Assembly (NCBI GenBank): GCA_949358305.1
Contig: OX442318.1
Coordinates: 10,524,517 to 10,584,516, forward strand
Reading direction: 5' to 3'
DNA: 60,000 nt
DNA from: Strigamia acuminata
Taxonomy: Eukaryota > Arthropoda > Chilopoda > Geophilomorpha > Linotaeniidae
Shown here piece by piece: positions 47,271 through 59,856 of this stretch (position 1 is the stretch's first letter; each line of letters opens with the position of its first letter). The position numbers were made by a program, and so were the translations under genes. The notes below the pieces were generated by a model. It was not told where the DNA came from. It was given only the letters and a program-made list of their open reading frames with translations, and did not search any database.

Positions 47271-48891
47271 GTTTGGAAGTTGTATTGGATTTTTTTTTTA
47301 GTGGGGAAGGGGGGGGGGGTGGGGGGTGGGGGTATCGGAAGGAGTTGTTGTTTTGTTGTATTATTATTGTTTAAAGGGAATTGACGTGACAGTAAAATGA
47401 CAAGTGTAGTATGATGTGGGTGTTTTTTATAGATAAAAGATATATAAATGTGTTTATAAGGGGGAAAAGTTTGGTTGAATACTTTATAAATGGTTACCTG
47501 TTTAACGGTGTGCAGTGGGAAAAACCTATAAATGGGATGGGGAGGAAAATTGTTATCATTTTGAGGGAAATTATAGTGTGGTGATCAAATTGTTGTGTGC
47601 TTGTTGATGTGGTGTGTTTTTATTTTTATTTTTTATTTTTATTTTGTTTTTTTGTGGGAATTTTGTATAATGGTTGTGTAATTAGGAATTTTTGGGAAAA
47701 GGGGTTTAAGATGTTGGGTAAATATGGGGGTATGTTTGTTTTATTGCTCATTTTTGAAGTGGCTGGGGGTCATTGATTGATCAAAGAGATGTGTTTCATT
47801 AGGGATTTAGTCGATCGGCTACGTACGGATAATCATCGAAGACCAAATTAGAAACTAGAAATTCAATTTTTATTCAACAATGGGTTTGCATAGGAGAATC
47901 ATCATTTCTTTTTGTAACAATACACAAAACAGTTTTAAAATGAAACAAAGCAAAACCGGCATTATTGGCATTCTCACCGATTCAACAATATTGAAGGAGA
48001 AAGCCTTTTATTGTTTAAAACATGCTGTTTGATGTCTTTCTATGTAGTTATTCGGTTTATTGTACCGAAAAAAGAATGAAAGATAGTATATTGTTTGTTT
48101 TTTGATATGTCTGTGAATTTTTTTAAGAAGTAGACTCAGTTTGTTGAAGAAGTCTTCTTATCCCAGTACTCTGGAGTTTGAAGTAATTTTTTTTTCATCA
48201 TCTCGAGGCATTCTCATGCTATCATCCCTTTGGGATTTGAAGGCAACGGAATAGGAAAAGAGATGGAGACGACCCTTGATGCCAAGGGAGGGATTGTTGG
48301 TTGTCGAGGCTAGCCGTTGGCTTGCTTTTGCTATCTGACCGCTCCGAGCCCCAAAGATGCCTCTCTGGCTGTCATTGTAGAGTAGGGGTGTAGTGGGTCT
48401 TCTCTCTCTCTCTCTCTCTCTCATCTTGGTGGCTGATGCTTACTGGCATGGCACGCAGCCAACTGATGTGCTCTTAGGTCATCTGCCATCCTCCAGGCTC
48501 ACCTGAGCAGCAAATAGCAAAAGCAGCAGCCAAATCTATGAGCTTTGCCCATCCCCAAGAAAAAGTTCTTGGTTTCATGTTTTATTCCATTCGGGCCGAG
48601 CATATTGTATTTGAATGACTTGGTGTTTTTCAAGCTGGTTTTTTTTCTGGCTTTCCCACATCCCCTCTGCACACTCATACCTCATGTTTTATTATCTAGT
48701 TTGATGCCAAAAAGGCTAGAAATAGGGTTTAATGGAAAGATTTGTTGAAATTTGTTTAGCAATTTGTTGTAGTGGCCCATAATGGCCTAGGATTTTTATT
48801 TTCTGTCCAAAAATGACTCGTAATGAGAAAAATTCAATTTTATTTTATGTTTTATGATTATTTTATGTTGAATTGTTTTTGGAATTGTTTT
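47271..48891. other. Non-coding stretch
   Basis: A G-rich run (47309-47332), AT-rich filler and a (TC)n run (48401-48422). Positions 48170-48560 are unique and balanced, without a supported exon. Confidence 0.45.
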
Positions 48892-49040
48892 AAAATGTCC
48901 CAAAATGACTCAAAATGTCCCAAAATGACTCAAAATGTCCCAAAATGACTCAAAATGTCCCAAAATGACTCAAAATGTCCCAAAATGACTCAAAATGTCC
49001 CAAAATGACTCAAAATGACTCAAATATGTCCAAAAATGTC
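48892..49040. repeat. 20-bp minisatellite (AAAATGTCCCAAAATGACTC)
   Basis: Six nearly identical units, each made of two diverged 10-mers (AAAATGTCCC and AAAATGACTC), followed by decayed copies. Confidence 0.95.
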
Positions 49041-51109
49041 CCAACATGTTCAGAATGTTCTAAAATAATTTAAAAAAATTTAAAATGTCCAACATTTAAT
49101 TTTAAAAGATTTTCAAAGCAGATTTCTAGCATTATTGATGCCAAAATCAATCATTTGGACCATTTTTTTTTTCAACAGAAATCATTATCCTTTATCTTGT
49201 ATTTGTTAAGAAAAAAAAATCTTATCACAGTTAAATTTCTATATTTTTTTTAAAAAGGTGAAAGTGTCCACACTAATGGGGCTTTGTGAAAAATTTTCAC
49301 CTTTTTTTTACTCTCTTTCTCTCTCTTTTTCCTTTTATTTTGAATTAGGTTTAGGGAGGGTGGAAAGAAAAAAGATGGAGGGGATTTATTGGTCCCATTT
49401 TGACATAGGAAAACAGCATGACATTTACATTTGTTTCAAAAACGTGGCACCCTTGTAGTAATCCACACTGTGATTGTATGGAGATGGCAGGAGCTTGTGA
49501 CAGCTGTTATGATTGATGGAATGACCACTCACCTCCCACTTTCTCTTTCCCTTCACCCAACCCTCCATGATAGTTCTTTGACTTGGTGTTTCTTGGGTGC
49601 CAGTTGCTGGCAGTTGGCAGTTGGTCTGCTGGATCATAATCATTTATCAAAATTTGTGTCTCATTTTCCAACATAAATTTGTGTTTATATTCGCCGAAGA
49701 GAAAAAAAATGACAGGTGGTCATTGTAATATTGTAATATTGTTGCATTGATGGATTTTTATACCTTTGTTTCTTCGTTTCATTATCGCCGGAAGCCGGGA
49801 AATGAATAATGGAGAAATTGTTAGATTTTTATTAATTCATTCAAATTTTTTTTTTGTTTGTTTGTTTCCTTTTTCTATTATTATTATTTATTGTATGTGT
49901 TTGTTGCATATCTTGAATCTTGTAGCTTTTTTTTGTGTTATTGTTCGGGTTTTTCGTGAGAAATATCCTTGTCCGGTTTCATGAGCCGTGAAATTTTTTT
50001 AAATTTTTTTTTTTTAAAATTTGTTTAAAAGTCAGACAACCTTGAGCCAGACCTTGCATTTTAATTAATAGTTTTGTGCAGGTTTTAGGGTTAGATTAGG
50101 GTTAAGTTTTGTTAATGTGGGATTGTTTAAAGGTTGCTATTTTTGGTGATAATTGTTAATTAGAGTTGATATTACTTCACAATTTGCTGATAATGATGAG
50201 GGTGGTTTTAATTTTTAGTTTAATAACATATTTCAATTAAATGGTTAATTGGTTTGTAGCATCTGTGCTGGGCTAGGCTTAAATTATCATAAATTAGATA
50301 ATTAGATAAGTTTAATGTTGAATAAATAAATGATTATAATTATAGAGATTTTTAATAATTTATTAGGATAGGATGTTAGTATAATTGGTTGTTAAGTATT
50401 TGAAATTTAAATTTGATTTAAAATTTATGAGCCGGAAAAAAAAATTGGTTTAATTAATAATGATTTTTTTTTGTAATAATGATTAATAGGTCAGTGAGTT
50501 TAGAAAAATAAAAAATGGAATAAAAATTGTAAAATTTGTTTTGAGAAAATGAGAAAATGGCTGAAAATAATTGATATTTGAATTTGACATTAAAAATATG
50601 AGTTTTGATTGTAATTGTATTTTATTAAATTGTCTTTTGACTTCCGGTTAAATAATTTTTTTTTTTTTGCTTTTACTTCTTTGGATTTCTGTCATTTGAT
50701 TGACATACAATTGCAATTTTTTGAACCATGCCTAAGAGGGGTTTTTGGGAGCAGTGTAAGGGGGTAGAGGGTTCTAATTGAGTCATTGATGGGTCTCTGC
50801 GCCTAGCTTCAGATGGGAATTTGTAAGCTGGGATTTTGAAGGGAGGGAAACACCAATAAATTATTTGGAAAAAAAAATATAGATATATTTAAAAGAATAA
50901 CAATAAAAAATATGATTGATAAAGCTATTATATGATGTATTCGGGCAATGATTTGTTGAAGTTTGGGAGTAATACACAAATGAAAGTGGAACAATTTGCA
51001 AAAATGTAAGATATTGTTTATATATGCAACAAGAAATTGATTAAAATTGATTTGTATTGTTGAAACACACAAAAATCAACAAGAAAGTGGTCATAAACTG
51101 GTTCATATT
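49041..51109. other. Non-coding stretch
   Basis: No exon or RNA is seen. Unique balanced sequence lies at 49450-49660; the rest is AT-rich. Confidence 0.45.
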
Positions 51110-51290
51110 GTTGAATTAAACAAGAATGGACTAGAAATTGGTTAAAAATCTTCAACATTGAACAAAAAAAATTGGTTAAAAACTTGCAATAATGAACAAA
51201 AAAAATCGGTTAAAAATATACAACAATGAAGAAAATAATTGGTTAAAAAAATACAATAATAAACTAAAATTTTGTTAACAATTTGCTAGA
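51110..51290. repeat. Degenerate repeat of about 40 bp with TTGGTTAAAAA
   Basis: Four to five units share AAATTGGTTAAAAAT, CAACAATGAA and ACAAAAAAA. The series starts in weaker form near 51040. Confidence 0.7.
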
Positions 51291-51524
51291 ATAATATAGG
51301 ATTTGAATTGAACACTTTATTACCCGCTTCGCTGAAAAAAAAAGTCATTACTTTTTTATTATCATAACAAAAATTCTATACTTATATAAAAAGAGACATA
51401 AAAATTATAAACAACTGATAATAACACACAAGGGTGAATAGACATACCCAATGGGAGTGTACAATTTAAAATTGTCACTTCCTTGACCTCTGGCTTATCC
51501 TCCCCCAGTTTTTTTTAGCTTCCA

Positions 51525-51544
51525 CACACACACACACACACACA
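51525..51544. repeat. (CA)n microsatellite
   Basis: Ten CA dinucleotides in a row. Confidence 0.9.
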
Positions 51545-52734
51545 TATACCCCCATTCCTTTTTGTCTTTTTCCTCAATGGTCTATTTCCCATTGGGAGAC
51601 AAAAAAACAAGGTTTAGGTGACCTGATACCAAATCCCTGGTCAATTTTCCGAGAGTTAACATTGCAAAAAAGACTCACCCCATCACTATGAATGAATTTT
51701 ACATATAAATTCACTCCTGCTCCCTCCCTTTTAACCCCCACTTTTTTTCTGATTCTACTCAAGTGGGTGAGATATTAAAAAATTAAGTTCAAATGAATAA
51801 GTTTCAATTAGGCCTAGGATTGAATTTGTACTTGATTTATTGCTATCTGAATTTAAAACTCCTTTCAGGTTAACTCTCCCCCTCTTCCTTTGGGTATTTT
51901 TTTTAACCCCTCTCTTCTTTTTTAATTTCTGAATTTTAAATTTAATGGGGTGTGAATTTTTCACCTTTTCCATTTGCATAGGGTCAATTTAAGTGGGTGG
52001 GTTTTGAATAAGCGAATAATTGGTTTGCATACATGTGTTCATAGTGACTAATGGGGTGCATGGGTTAGGGGTTGTTACACAAGGAGAAGGGGGTTATAGA
52101 GATTCATTCCCCTCTTTTGAAAAAAGGGGGAGTTTTTGATTGGGTTATATTTTGAAAAAAGGCTTAAATGTGTGATAAGGGGGTAGAGAGGGGGAGACAA
52201 GTGTGCAAAGTGGTTTGAGGTTTAGGGGTAATGCCATTTATTGTTTAAATTTTTTTTTTTTGGAATATGCAACAATGCTGTAAAATAAGTTGTGCCAACA
52301 GTATTGGTGATTTTTAAGTGTGCAACAATGGTTTAGAATAGGTTATTGTTGCACATTGGTGATTTATGTGTGCGTAAAACGGAGAATCTTTTGTGTGGGT
52401 TTTTTGGACATGAAGGGTTGGGTTGTGGAATGTGTAATTTTGTGTATGGGAATTCTTGGAAGAATTTTATTTTCTAGTTGTCAATATTGGGAGTGATGAA
52501 TGGGTATATGATTGTATGCTAACATGATACATGCTTTTTATATTGTACCTTGCATCCAACATGACAGCTTGAATGGAAAGGAAAAATATTGGGTAAATCC
52601 AGTCACATGGTCTGAGGTATAATGCATGGATCTTGGTATGAGAAAGCCAATTGGAAAAGCCGCTTATGTTGATGCATATATACGTAGACCGCGGAGAATA
52701 ATTTAAACAATGAAAAATTGAACAATTGGTCTGC
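51545..52734. other. Non-coding stretch
   Basis: No supported gene. AT-rich with G-rich patches. Confidence 0.45.
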
Positions 52735-53005
52735 GATTGTTGAAATTTGTGGACACAATGAAACAAAATTTCAAATAATTGAAATTCAATAATTGATTTT
52801 GTTGTTGTGTGTTCTGCTCAACAATGTTGTTTTGGTTTTCATCAATGGAAATTTGTGTAAACAATGAAACAAATTTCAAATGAACAGACACAACAATGGT
52901 TTTCCAACAATGTACATTTTCAATAATTGATTTTCTTGTGTCGTTCTGCTCAAAAATGTTGTTATGGTTTCCAACAATGGAAATTTTAAGAATTGATCTG
53001 ATTTT
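52735..53005. repeat. Diverged tandem repeat with ACAATG words
   Basis: Two long units of about 115 bases (52735-52870 and 52870-52985) share AAACAATGAAACAAATTTCA, TCAATAATTGATTTT and CTGCTCAA(C/A)AATGTTGTT. Confidence 0.75.
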
Positions 53006-54124
53006 AAAGATTTGCAACAATATGAATCACACGGTTGATTTTTTCCTTCAAAGATAAACACTTTTGAATGTTTTTATACTTTTTTATTTGAAAAAAAAAA
53101 AAAAATTTTTTATCTAACTTAGAAATTTGATTGAAAACATGTGGTTTGTAGTTTGCTTGAGGGGTCTGAAGAGAATGTTTTCTTTTTATCCTTTGTGTTT
53201 CTTTTAAATAAAAATGTTTTATCATTGATAAAACTTTTTCTATATATATATATATAAACTTATATTTTTTTCTATATCTGTTTTTTTTTTTTTCTCTGTC
53301 TTTTTGAAAAATCTGTGGGAGAAATCAGGAAGAATATTTTGAGAATCGATTTTTCTGCAAGTCAGAAATGTGCTATGTCCAGTAAAAATGTAAGGAAAAA
53401 AAGGGGAGGGGGCATTTGAGCATTTGAGCCACCAGAGGAAGGTTAAGGAAAAAAAATGTATGTATAGAAAGGAAAAAAGAAATTTTTTTTGAGTTGAATC
53501 AGCAGTTGGAAAGAAGTAGAAGAAGAATAAAAGCAGAATATGGACGAGCTGTCTGCAAGAATAAAAGCCGTAAGCAGTTATTTGGTCAGTTTTTAGGCTT
53601 AAAGTGAGTCTGCTTGACAAATACTATCAAATAAGACATTCATTGTTTGTTTTTAGCTTCTATTTTATTATTATTATTATTTATTGATATTATTGTTATT
53701 ATTATTGCCCAGCGTGTAAATAAAGATTTCTCTTTATGTTTAGCGGAGCGGAGATTTTTGTGTTTGGTTGTTGGTTTTTGTTGGTTTTATTTGGTTTTTT
53801 TGAGTGGGTGGGTGAAAGGGGGCTTGATGTTGGGGTTTTGAGGTTGAAGAGGAAGAAGCTTTGATTGGCTAAGGAAGTTTGGGTCAAATTGTGCTGTGAT
53901 TGGTTTAAAGGGGTTTTTAAATTTTTTTTTTATTATTTTTTTTTTTTTGCAAAATTTTTTTTTGGGAAGGTGAATTGTTTTATTCATAGTTTGTGATTTT
54001 TAGACATGTTTTAGTCTGTATTTTTAAAAAATTTATTTTAGACAGTATGGATGTATTTTAATATGAACTAAGACCGATTTAAGCATTTTAAATTTTCTAC
54101 TGCTTATTATTTAAGCCTATTGGG
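53006..54124. other. Non-coding stretch
   Basis: No supported exon. GCCACCAGAGGAAGG near 53428 matches the 15-mer near 5647. (ATT)n lies at 53668-53706. Confidence 0.45.
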
Positions 54125-54420
54125 TCTATTTCAAAAGGTTTTACCACAAATTAAGACATTTTATATATGTTTCAAAAGGTTTTAACACTAATTTAGACAT
54201 TTTAGGCATTTCTAAAATGATTTTTCCACCAATTTAGGCATTTTAGGCATTTCTAAAATGATTTTTCCACTAATTTAGATATTTAAGGCATTTCTAAAAT
54301 GATTTTCCCACTAATTTAGGCATTTTAGGCATTTCTAAAATAATTTTCCAACTAATTTAGACATTTTAGACATCTTGTGTATGGTTTTTCCACTAATTTA
54401 GATATTTTAGACATCTTTTA
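54125..54420. repeat. Tandem repeat of about 40 bp (CACTAATTTAGGCATTTTAG)
   Basis: Six to seven units share CACTAATTTAGGCATTTTAG and GCATTTCTAAAATGATTTTT. Confidence 0.9.
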
Positions 54421-54639
54421 AAACGTTTTTCTCTTAATCTAGCCGCATTTTAAATACGAGTATTTTATTATAATTTTTTTTTAAAAATATTATGAAATAA
54501 ATTATTTTTCTACATGTTTTTATTTGCACATTACATCATGTAAGCATATTGTCTACATAATATTTCCTTAAAAAAAATATTTTTTTAAAAAAAGGAAAAA
54601 AAAAAGTGTGCTGTCATAAACAGCAAAAGCATGTTCACC

Positions 54640-55080
54640 CCCGTCCTTTTATGACCATCACCATAGCAACGGGTCTTAGATCATAGCTGGGGTCGGGGAT
54701 AGTGTAAGATTAATTTTTCCCAAGGCGTCTTGTGCATGAAAAGGGCTTCGGAAAACCCCCGCATAGATGCCGGTTTGATGATTAGACCTAACTCGGCTGT
54801 ATGGCAGCATTCGCACCGAGTGCAGTGTGGTGTGGGTGCATCCAATAAGCGCTTGTCGCCCGAGTCTATTGGTCCCCAGACCGTGATGAATGTCGAGTCT
54901 AGCTTTGAATGCACGCTTCTTCTCATTGCCAAACTTGCCGGTTGCCAAGTGAGCAAGTTTTGAGCTTAAGGAGTCGCGCGGATCGTAATCAAGTTACGAG
55001 CATGTGTTGCGAGCTCCATCAAAATGTTTTGCTACTTCAACTTGGATGGAGGAAGGAAGGATGCTTTGCTCACGGGGGGA
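54640..55080. other. Unique CpG-containing island, possible exon
   Basis: Repeat-free sequence of about 50% G+C. Open frames cross 54676-54963 on both strands (77-91 codons). On the + strand a TTTTTCCCAAG/GC acceptor (54723) and a CCAA/GTGAGC donor (54948/54949) could delimit an exon encoding a stretch with ASENPRIDAGLMIRPNSAVW. No domain was recognised. Continuous openness in three frames suggests composition or a conserved non-coding element as alternatives. Confidence 0.25.
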
Positions 55081-55199
55081 GGCAGGGGGAGACTTTAAAA
55101 TATACTATAGTAGGGACTAGGGAGGGGGTTTGGGTTTTTTCGTTTTTTGTTTGTTGGGAGTGATTAAGAATTGAATTGTCAAAAGGATTACGGGATGAA

Positions 55200-55600
55200 T
55201 AGTTAATGGGGAAGGAGTTTATATGGGTTTGGAGGGGTTTGGTGGGTTTTTTTTGGGGTTTTGGGGTTTTGGGGTCTTTTTTTAAGTGGGGTTTTGGTAG
55301 ATTTTTTTTTTTGAAGTTGATTTTTGGTTTTTTCTGTTGGGTTTGAATGGTTTTTAGGTTTTTCTGTTGGTTTTAATTGGTTTTAGGTTAGTTTTAATTG
55401 TTTTTTTTAGTGTTTTTGGTGTTTTTTATTTGTTTTTTTTGGTGTTTTATGTTTTTATTAGTGTTTTATACAGTTTTATTTATTTATTTTGTGTTTTACT
55501 TGGTTTTAAGCAGTTTTTAATTTTTTTATTCAGTATTTTATGTTTTTTAGTGTTTTAATTGGCTTTTAGTGTTCTTTTTAGTATGTATACATACAATTTT
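55200..55600 (+). other. G+T-rich tract
   Basis: The + strand is almost purely G and T with loose TTTTAGTGTTTTAT units. It follows the 54.6-55.1 kb island, repeating the arrangement seen after exons 1 and 3. Confidence 0.65.
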
Positions 55601-56504
55601 TTTGTGTTTTATTTATTTTTGTTTTAACTTTAACTGGATGAGTGAGAGATGTGTTTTGATTGACTTGAGGTTTTTAAATGATTTTTATGGATTTTTAAAG
55701 CTTTTTTTAACGGTTTTTTTTACTGATGGTTGAAACCAAAATGTGTTTGTTTGTTTTACTTCTAAATTACCCCGCAAGGAATGAATGTTTTCTTAGTTTA
55801 CATTTCAAATAAATCAATAAATAAAAAAGATTATTATTTCTCCTTTTCTAAGATTAAATTCCGAGTTTTATCTGGAATATCAAATCCTTATTACATTAAT
55901 AATTTCGAGAAATGATAATATATTTCTACAAAAATATTTATCCAAGAAAAGATGGCTGAATGCCAACTATAAAATGTAGGTAGTTTAAAAGCAGAGGAAA
56001 AATAATTTTTTTTTGTTTCTTCTATTTTCCTTTTAGTGGAAGAATGAAAAATGTATTTGTACAACGATGCATTTTTCTGTCCACTCGGGTGAATTTGATC
56101 TTGTTTGAAAAGGAAACATAAGAAGAAGGTGGACCACAGAAAGGAATCCTAAAATTGTTTTCTTTTTATTATTGTTTCCTCGGTTCTGTCTCCTCCCTCC
56201 ATACTTCTGTGCATATAGCTGACCAATCATATAAGGTTTCATCTTTTTCCCCATTTTTTCCGTTTCTATATATAGAAATTTTCATTTCCTGGCCAAGAAT
56301 CTCTTTATTTACATGTCCAGAAAATTGATTATTTCATTCTTTATTTTTTTTTTACTTTTGCCCAAAAAGTAATTGATTGTTTTCAGCTTTGATAGATGGA
56401 AATATTAAATTGGACTTGGAACAATTAATCTTTCTCATCATTTTCTCAATAACGATACAATGCTATAAGAAAATGATTTTAAAAATTGAAACAATGAATT
56501 TTAC
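55601..56504. other. Non-coding stretch
   Basis: AT-rich sequence without recognised features. Confidence 0.45.
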
Positions 56505-56870
56505 TCGTTTAGACTTTCGTATAAACAATGAATTTTATTTTTTGTACTTTCGTATAAACAATGAATTTTAGTTTTTGTACTTTCGTATAAACAATGAATT
56601 TTAGTTTTTGTACTTTCGTATAAACAATGAATTTTAGACTTTGTACTATTGTATAAACAATGAATTCTAGTAGTTTGTACTTTTGTATAAACAATAAATT
56701 TTATTCGTTTGTACTTTTGTATAAACAATGAAATTTATTCGTGTGTACTTTTGTATAAACAATGAATTCTAGTAGTTTGTACTTTTGTATAAACAATGAA
56801 TTTTAGTAGTACGTACTTTTGTATAAACAATGAATTTTAGTAGTTTGTATTTTCATATCAACAATGGATT
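56505..56870. repeat. 33-bp minisatellite with ATAAACAATGAATTTTA
   Basis: About 11 units of TTTCGTATAAACAATGAATT plus TTAGTTTTTGTAC, varying mainly in the T/A-rich part. The minus strand reads as a repeated peptide only because the unit is 33 bases. Confidence 0.96.
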
Positions 56871-58203
56871 TATTTCTACGGGGAATTAATTCCATGGGAT
56901 TTCACCGAGATTTTTTGTTGGTTTTTGTTACTTAATTTTTTAAAATTTTTTTATTGTAGGCCTACATACATAATTTATGAAATTTTTTTTAATAACTTCT
57001 AATAAAAATTCCACACATGGGTGACTTCTAGTTAGAATTAAACATTAAATTTCTAAAACAGTGACATGTCTTTGAGCAGTTGCATGTTCATCCAAATTGA
57101 ATAGTTTAAACGAGACCGTAAATTTCCATAATTTATACCATTAAAGCAAATGCGAACATGGAAAACACGTTCCCTCTATAAATAAGTGAAACGGTGAAAC
57201 ATCATTGACATTTTGCTTATCAAGTTTGAAATGGAAAATGGGAAACGAAATGTCAGAATATTCATCAACTCATCAAGCAACAATCAATACAAACAAACCT
57301 CTTGTCAGACATCTTGGCAAAAAGATATGCAATTTTCTCATTTATTGCGTGATGGAGGGCAATAACACATTTTCTCCCAAAGAATAATTTAAAGACAACC
57401 TTGTTAAACCCAAGCATCAGCAGCTGGTAACACCTACACACGAAAACTTAGCCGGTTCCTTATAATAAATGCATGTATTAGGCCGTGATAAATTGCAGGC
57501 TTGTTTACACTGTAAGCAATTTACAATTGGGACCCATGTGCTGAGTGTATCCAATCAGCAGAATTGTGCCAGGGGATGCAAACTCAGATTAATGTTTCAG
57601 ATGGGGATGGATGAGTGAGGGGAGATGTGGATTTGCAATGGTCATTATGTGTGGGTATTGATTAAAAGAGCGTGGGGAAAAATAAATATATGAAAAAAAT
57701 CGGTTTAAAAAAAGAGAGAGAGAAAAAAAAGAAGTGTTTTGAGAGGTGATTAATGGGTTGAAATTGGTCTTTCCTTTTTGAAATTGATGGGGGTGGGGTT
57801 TGGTGTGATAAGTAAATGAGGCGTTAAAATGTGAGATAAAAGGGTAGGGGGTTAAGGATGGGTCTGGGAAGTAAAGAGGGTGCAGTGGATTAGATGGAAA
57901 ATGTTTTTGTTTGTTAAAATTAAATGCGAAATGATTTGGCGCAGCGAAAGTGTAAGGCTTTTAATAATGTCTGCGGTTATTGCGAAAAGGAAAGGACAAA
58001 CAAATGGGGAGTTTTTCTGCTTCTTTGTTTTGGTACACACAAATGAATGGCTCTGGGGCTGCACCTTCTTCGATTTTCATTTTGTACGTGTCAACTTATT
58101 TTTGAACACTTGTCCTTGTCGGAGATGAACAGTTGAATCGCAGTTCAATAATCTTTAACAGTTCTTAAAAGCCGAAATACAAAACCAGATTTAAAAATGC
58201 AAA
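56871..58203. other. Non-coding stretch
   Basis: No supported exon. Unique sequence at 57060-57620 and 57880-58140. Confidence 0.45.
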
Positions 58204-58436
58204 TTGTTTAACAATAGGAAGTGTTCAACAATGAGAAGTGTTCAACAATGGAAAGTGTTCAACGATGGGAAGTGTTCAAACAATGGGAAGTGTTCAAACA
58301 ATGGGAAGTGTTCAAACAATGGGAAGTGTTCAACAATGGGAAGTGTTCAACAATGGGAAGTGTTTAACAATGGGAAGTGTTTAACAATGGGAAGTGTTCA
58401 ACAATGGGAAGTGTTTAACAATGGGAATAGTTTAAT
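58204..58436. repeat. 17/18-bp minisatellite (CAACAATGGGAAGTGTT)
   Basis: About 13 units, some with an extra A (CAAACAATGG). It differs from the other CAACAAT arrays in its GGGAAGTGTT half. Confidence 0.96.
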
Positions 58437-59530
58437 GAACACTTTGAATGTTCAAAATGCGATACATAAAACATGGTGAATGTACGGTAACCGCCTTAAT
58501 CGTAATAACAAGTTGTTACATGTTAAGCGTAATCTGTCAGATAAAACTGTTAATGTTTGATATCTAAAGAGCAATTTCAAGTTGAGTTTTTCAAAATGTA
58601 ATTTTTTATTAGTATTTATTTTATTAATGATATTTTTATTTTATTTTTATTACTTTTTTGTCGAGATCTGGATTTGGATAGCAAGTTTGAAATTTAATAT
58701 TAATCTGTTGGAAGAAATTTCAAACAACACGCAACTGCTGTAAGATGAAATTGATTAATTTTAATTTTTAATTTTTTTTTTAACTTTATTACTTTTTTCA
58801 TTTACTTTTTTTATTTTTCTATTTTTTTCTAACTTTTACTTTTTTTATCTTTAATTAAAAATCTAATTAAAGTTAATAGTATAAATTAAAAAGAGAAAAT
58901 TTATGTTTTTGTTGCAAAGGGAAAAATATGTGGCAGATGGTTGAGGAAATGTGCAATTTTCAAGAAACCAGATGCTAAAAGCAAGATACAAGAAAAATTA
59001 GAAAAAAATGAAATTTGAGCAAATGTAGCATCGTTTCTCACTAATTATATTTATTACCACCGAGTGCCTTCCTTTCTTTTTTATTTCTATATTTTTTATA
59101 AGATCATTCAGGGGGCTGTTGCCTGTTTACTTCAACTTTTCTGGTTAGAAGAAGTTTGAAAAAGTGAAACTGTAAACATGATCTTTGTCAGATGTTTATG
59201 GGAGATGTTGGAAAAGCCTGAAATATGTTCACATTTTGTACTAAACAAGTGTGATATTGAAGAAAAATCTCCATTATGCCTCGTTGGATTTTGGTGGCAG
59301 TTTCGCTTGGCAAATTTTTTGACAGCTCGAAGCGAGTTAGGAATTTGTAAGGCGGGTTCTCTACCAGTGGATCATACATTTTGAAACATGACATTCGCTT
59401 CAATTGGGCAGCGCAAGCGGAAAGGTCCAAACTGTAATAAGAAAATAAGTATAAATATATAAATCAATCAATAAATGAATGAATGCGAAATAAAGAAAAA
59501 ATAAACTTTGCATTTCATAATAGAAACGTT
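58437..59530. other. Non-coding stretch
   Basis: AT-rich with poly-T. Positions 59150-59430 are unique and balanced, with no convincing exon. Confidence 0.45.
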
Positions 59531-59856
59531 GATTTAACATTGCTGATGTCTATTTTTGGCAATAATTTCTCAACAAAATCACAAGTAATGCATATTGTTG
59601 AGCATTATTTTATTGTTGGTGCGTGATTATTGGGTTTTGTTTAAATTGGAACAATATGAAACAAAAGTCGGCTATTGCACAATTTTATAACAATGATTTA
59701 ACATTGCCGATGTCTATTTTTGGCAATAATTTCTCAACAAAATCACAAGTAATGCATATTGTTGAGCATTATTTTATTGTTGGTGCATGATTATTGGTTT
59801 TTGTTTAAATTGGAACAATACGAAACAAGTCGGCTATTGCACAATTTTATGACAAT
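59531..59856. repeat. Recent tandem duplication of a 164-bp unit
   Basis: Copies at 59531-59694 and 59695-59856 differ at only a few positions. Both begin GATTTAACATTGC and contain AAAATCACAAGTAATGCATA and AAGTCGGCTATTGCACAATT. Confidence 0.95.
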
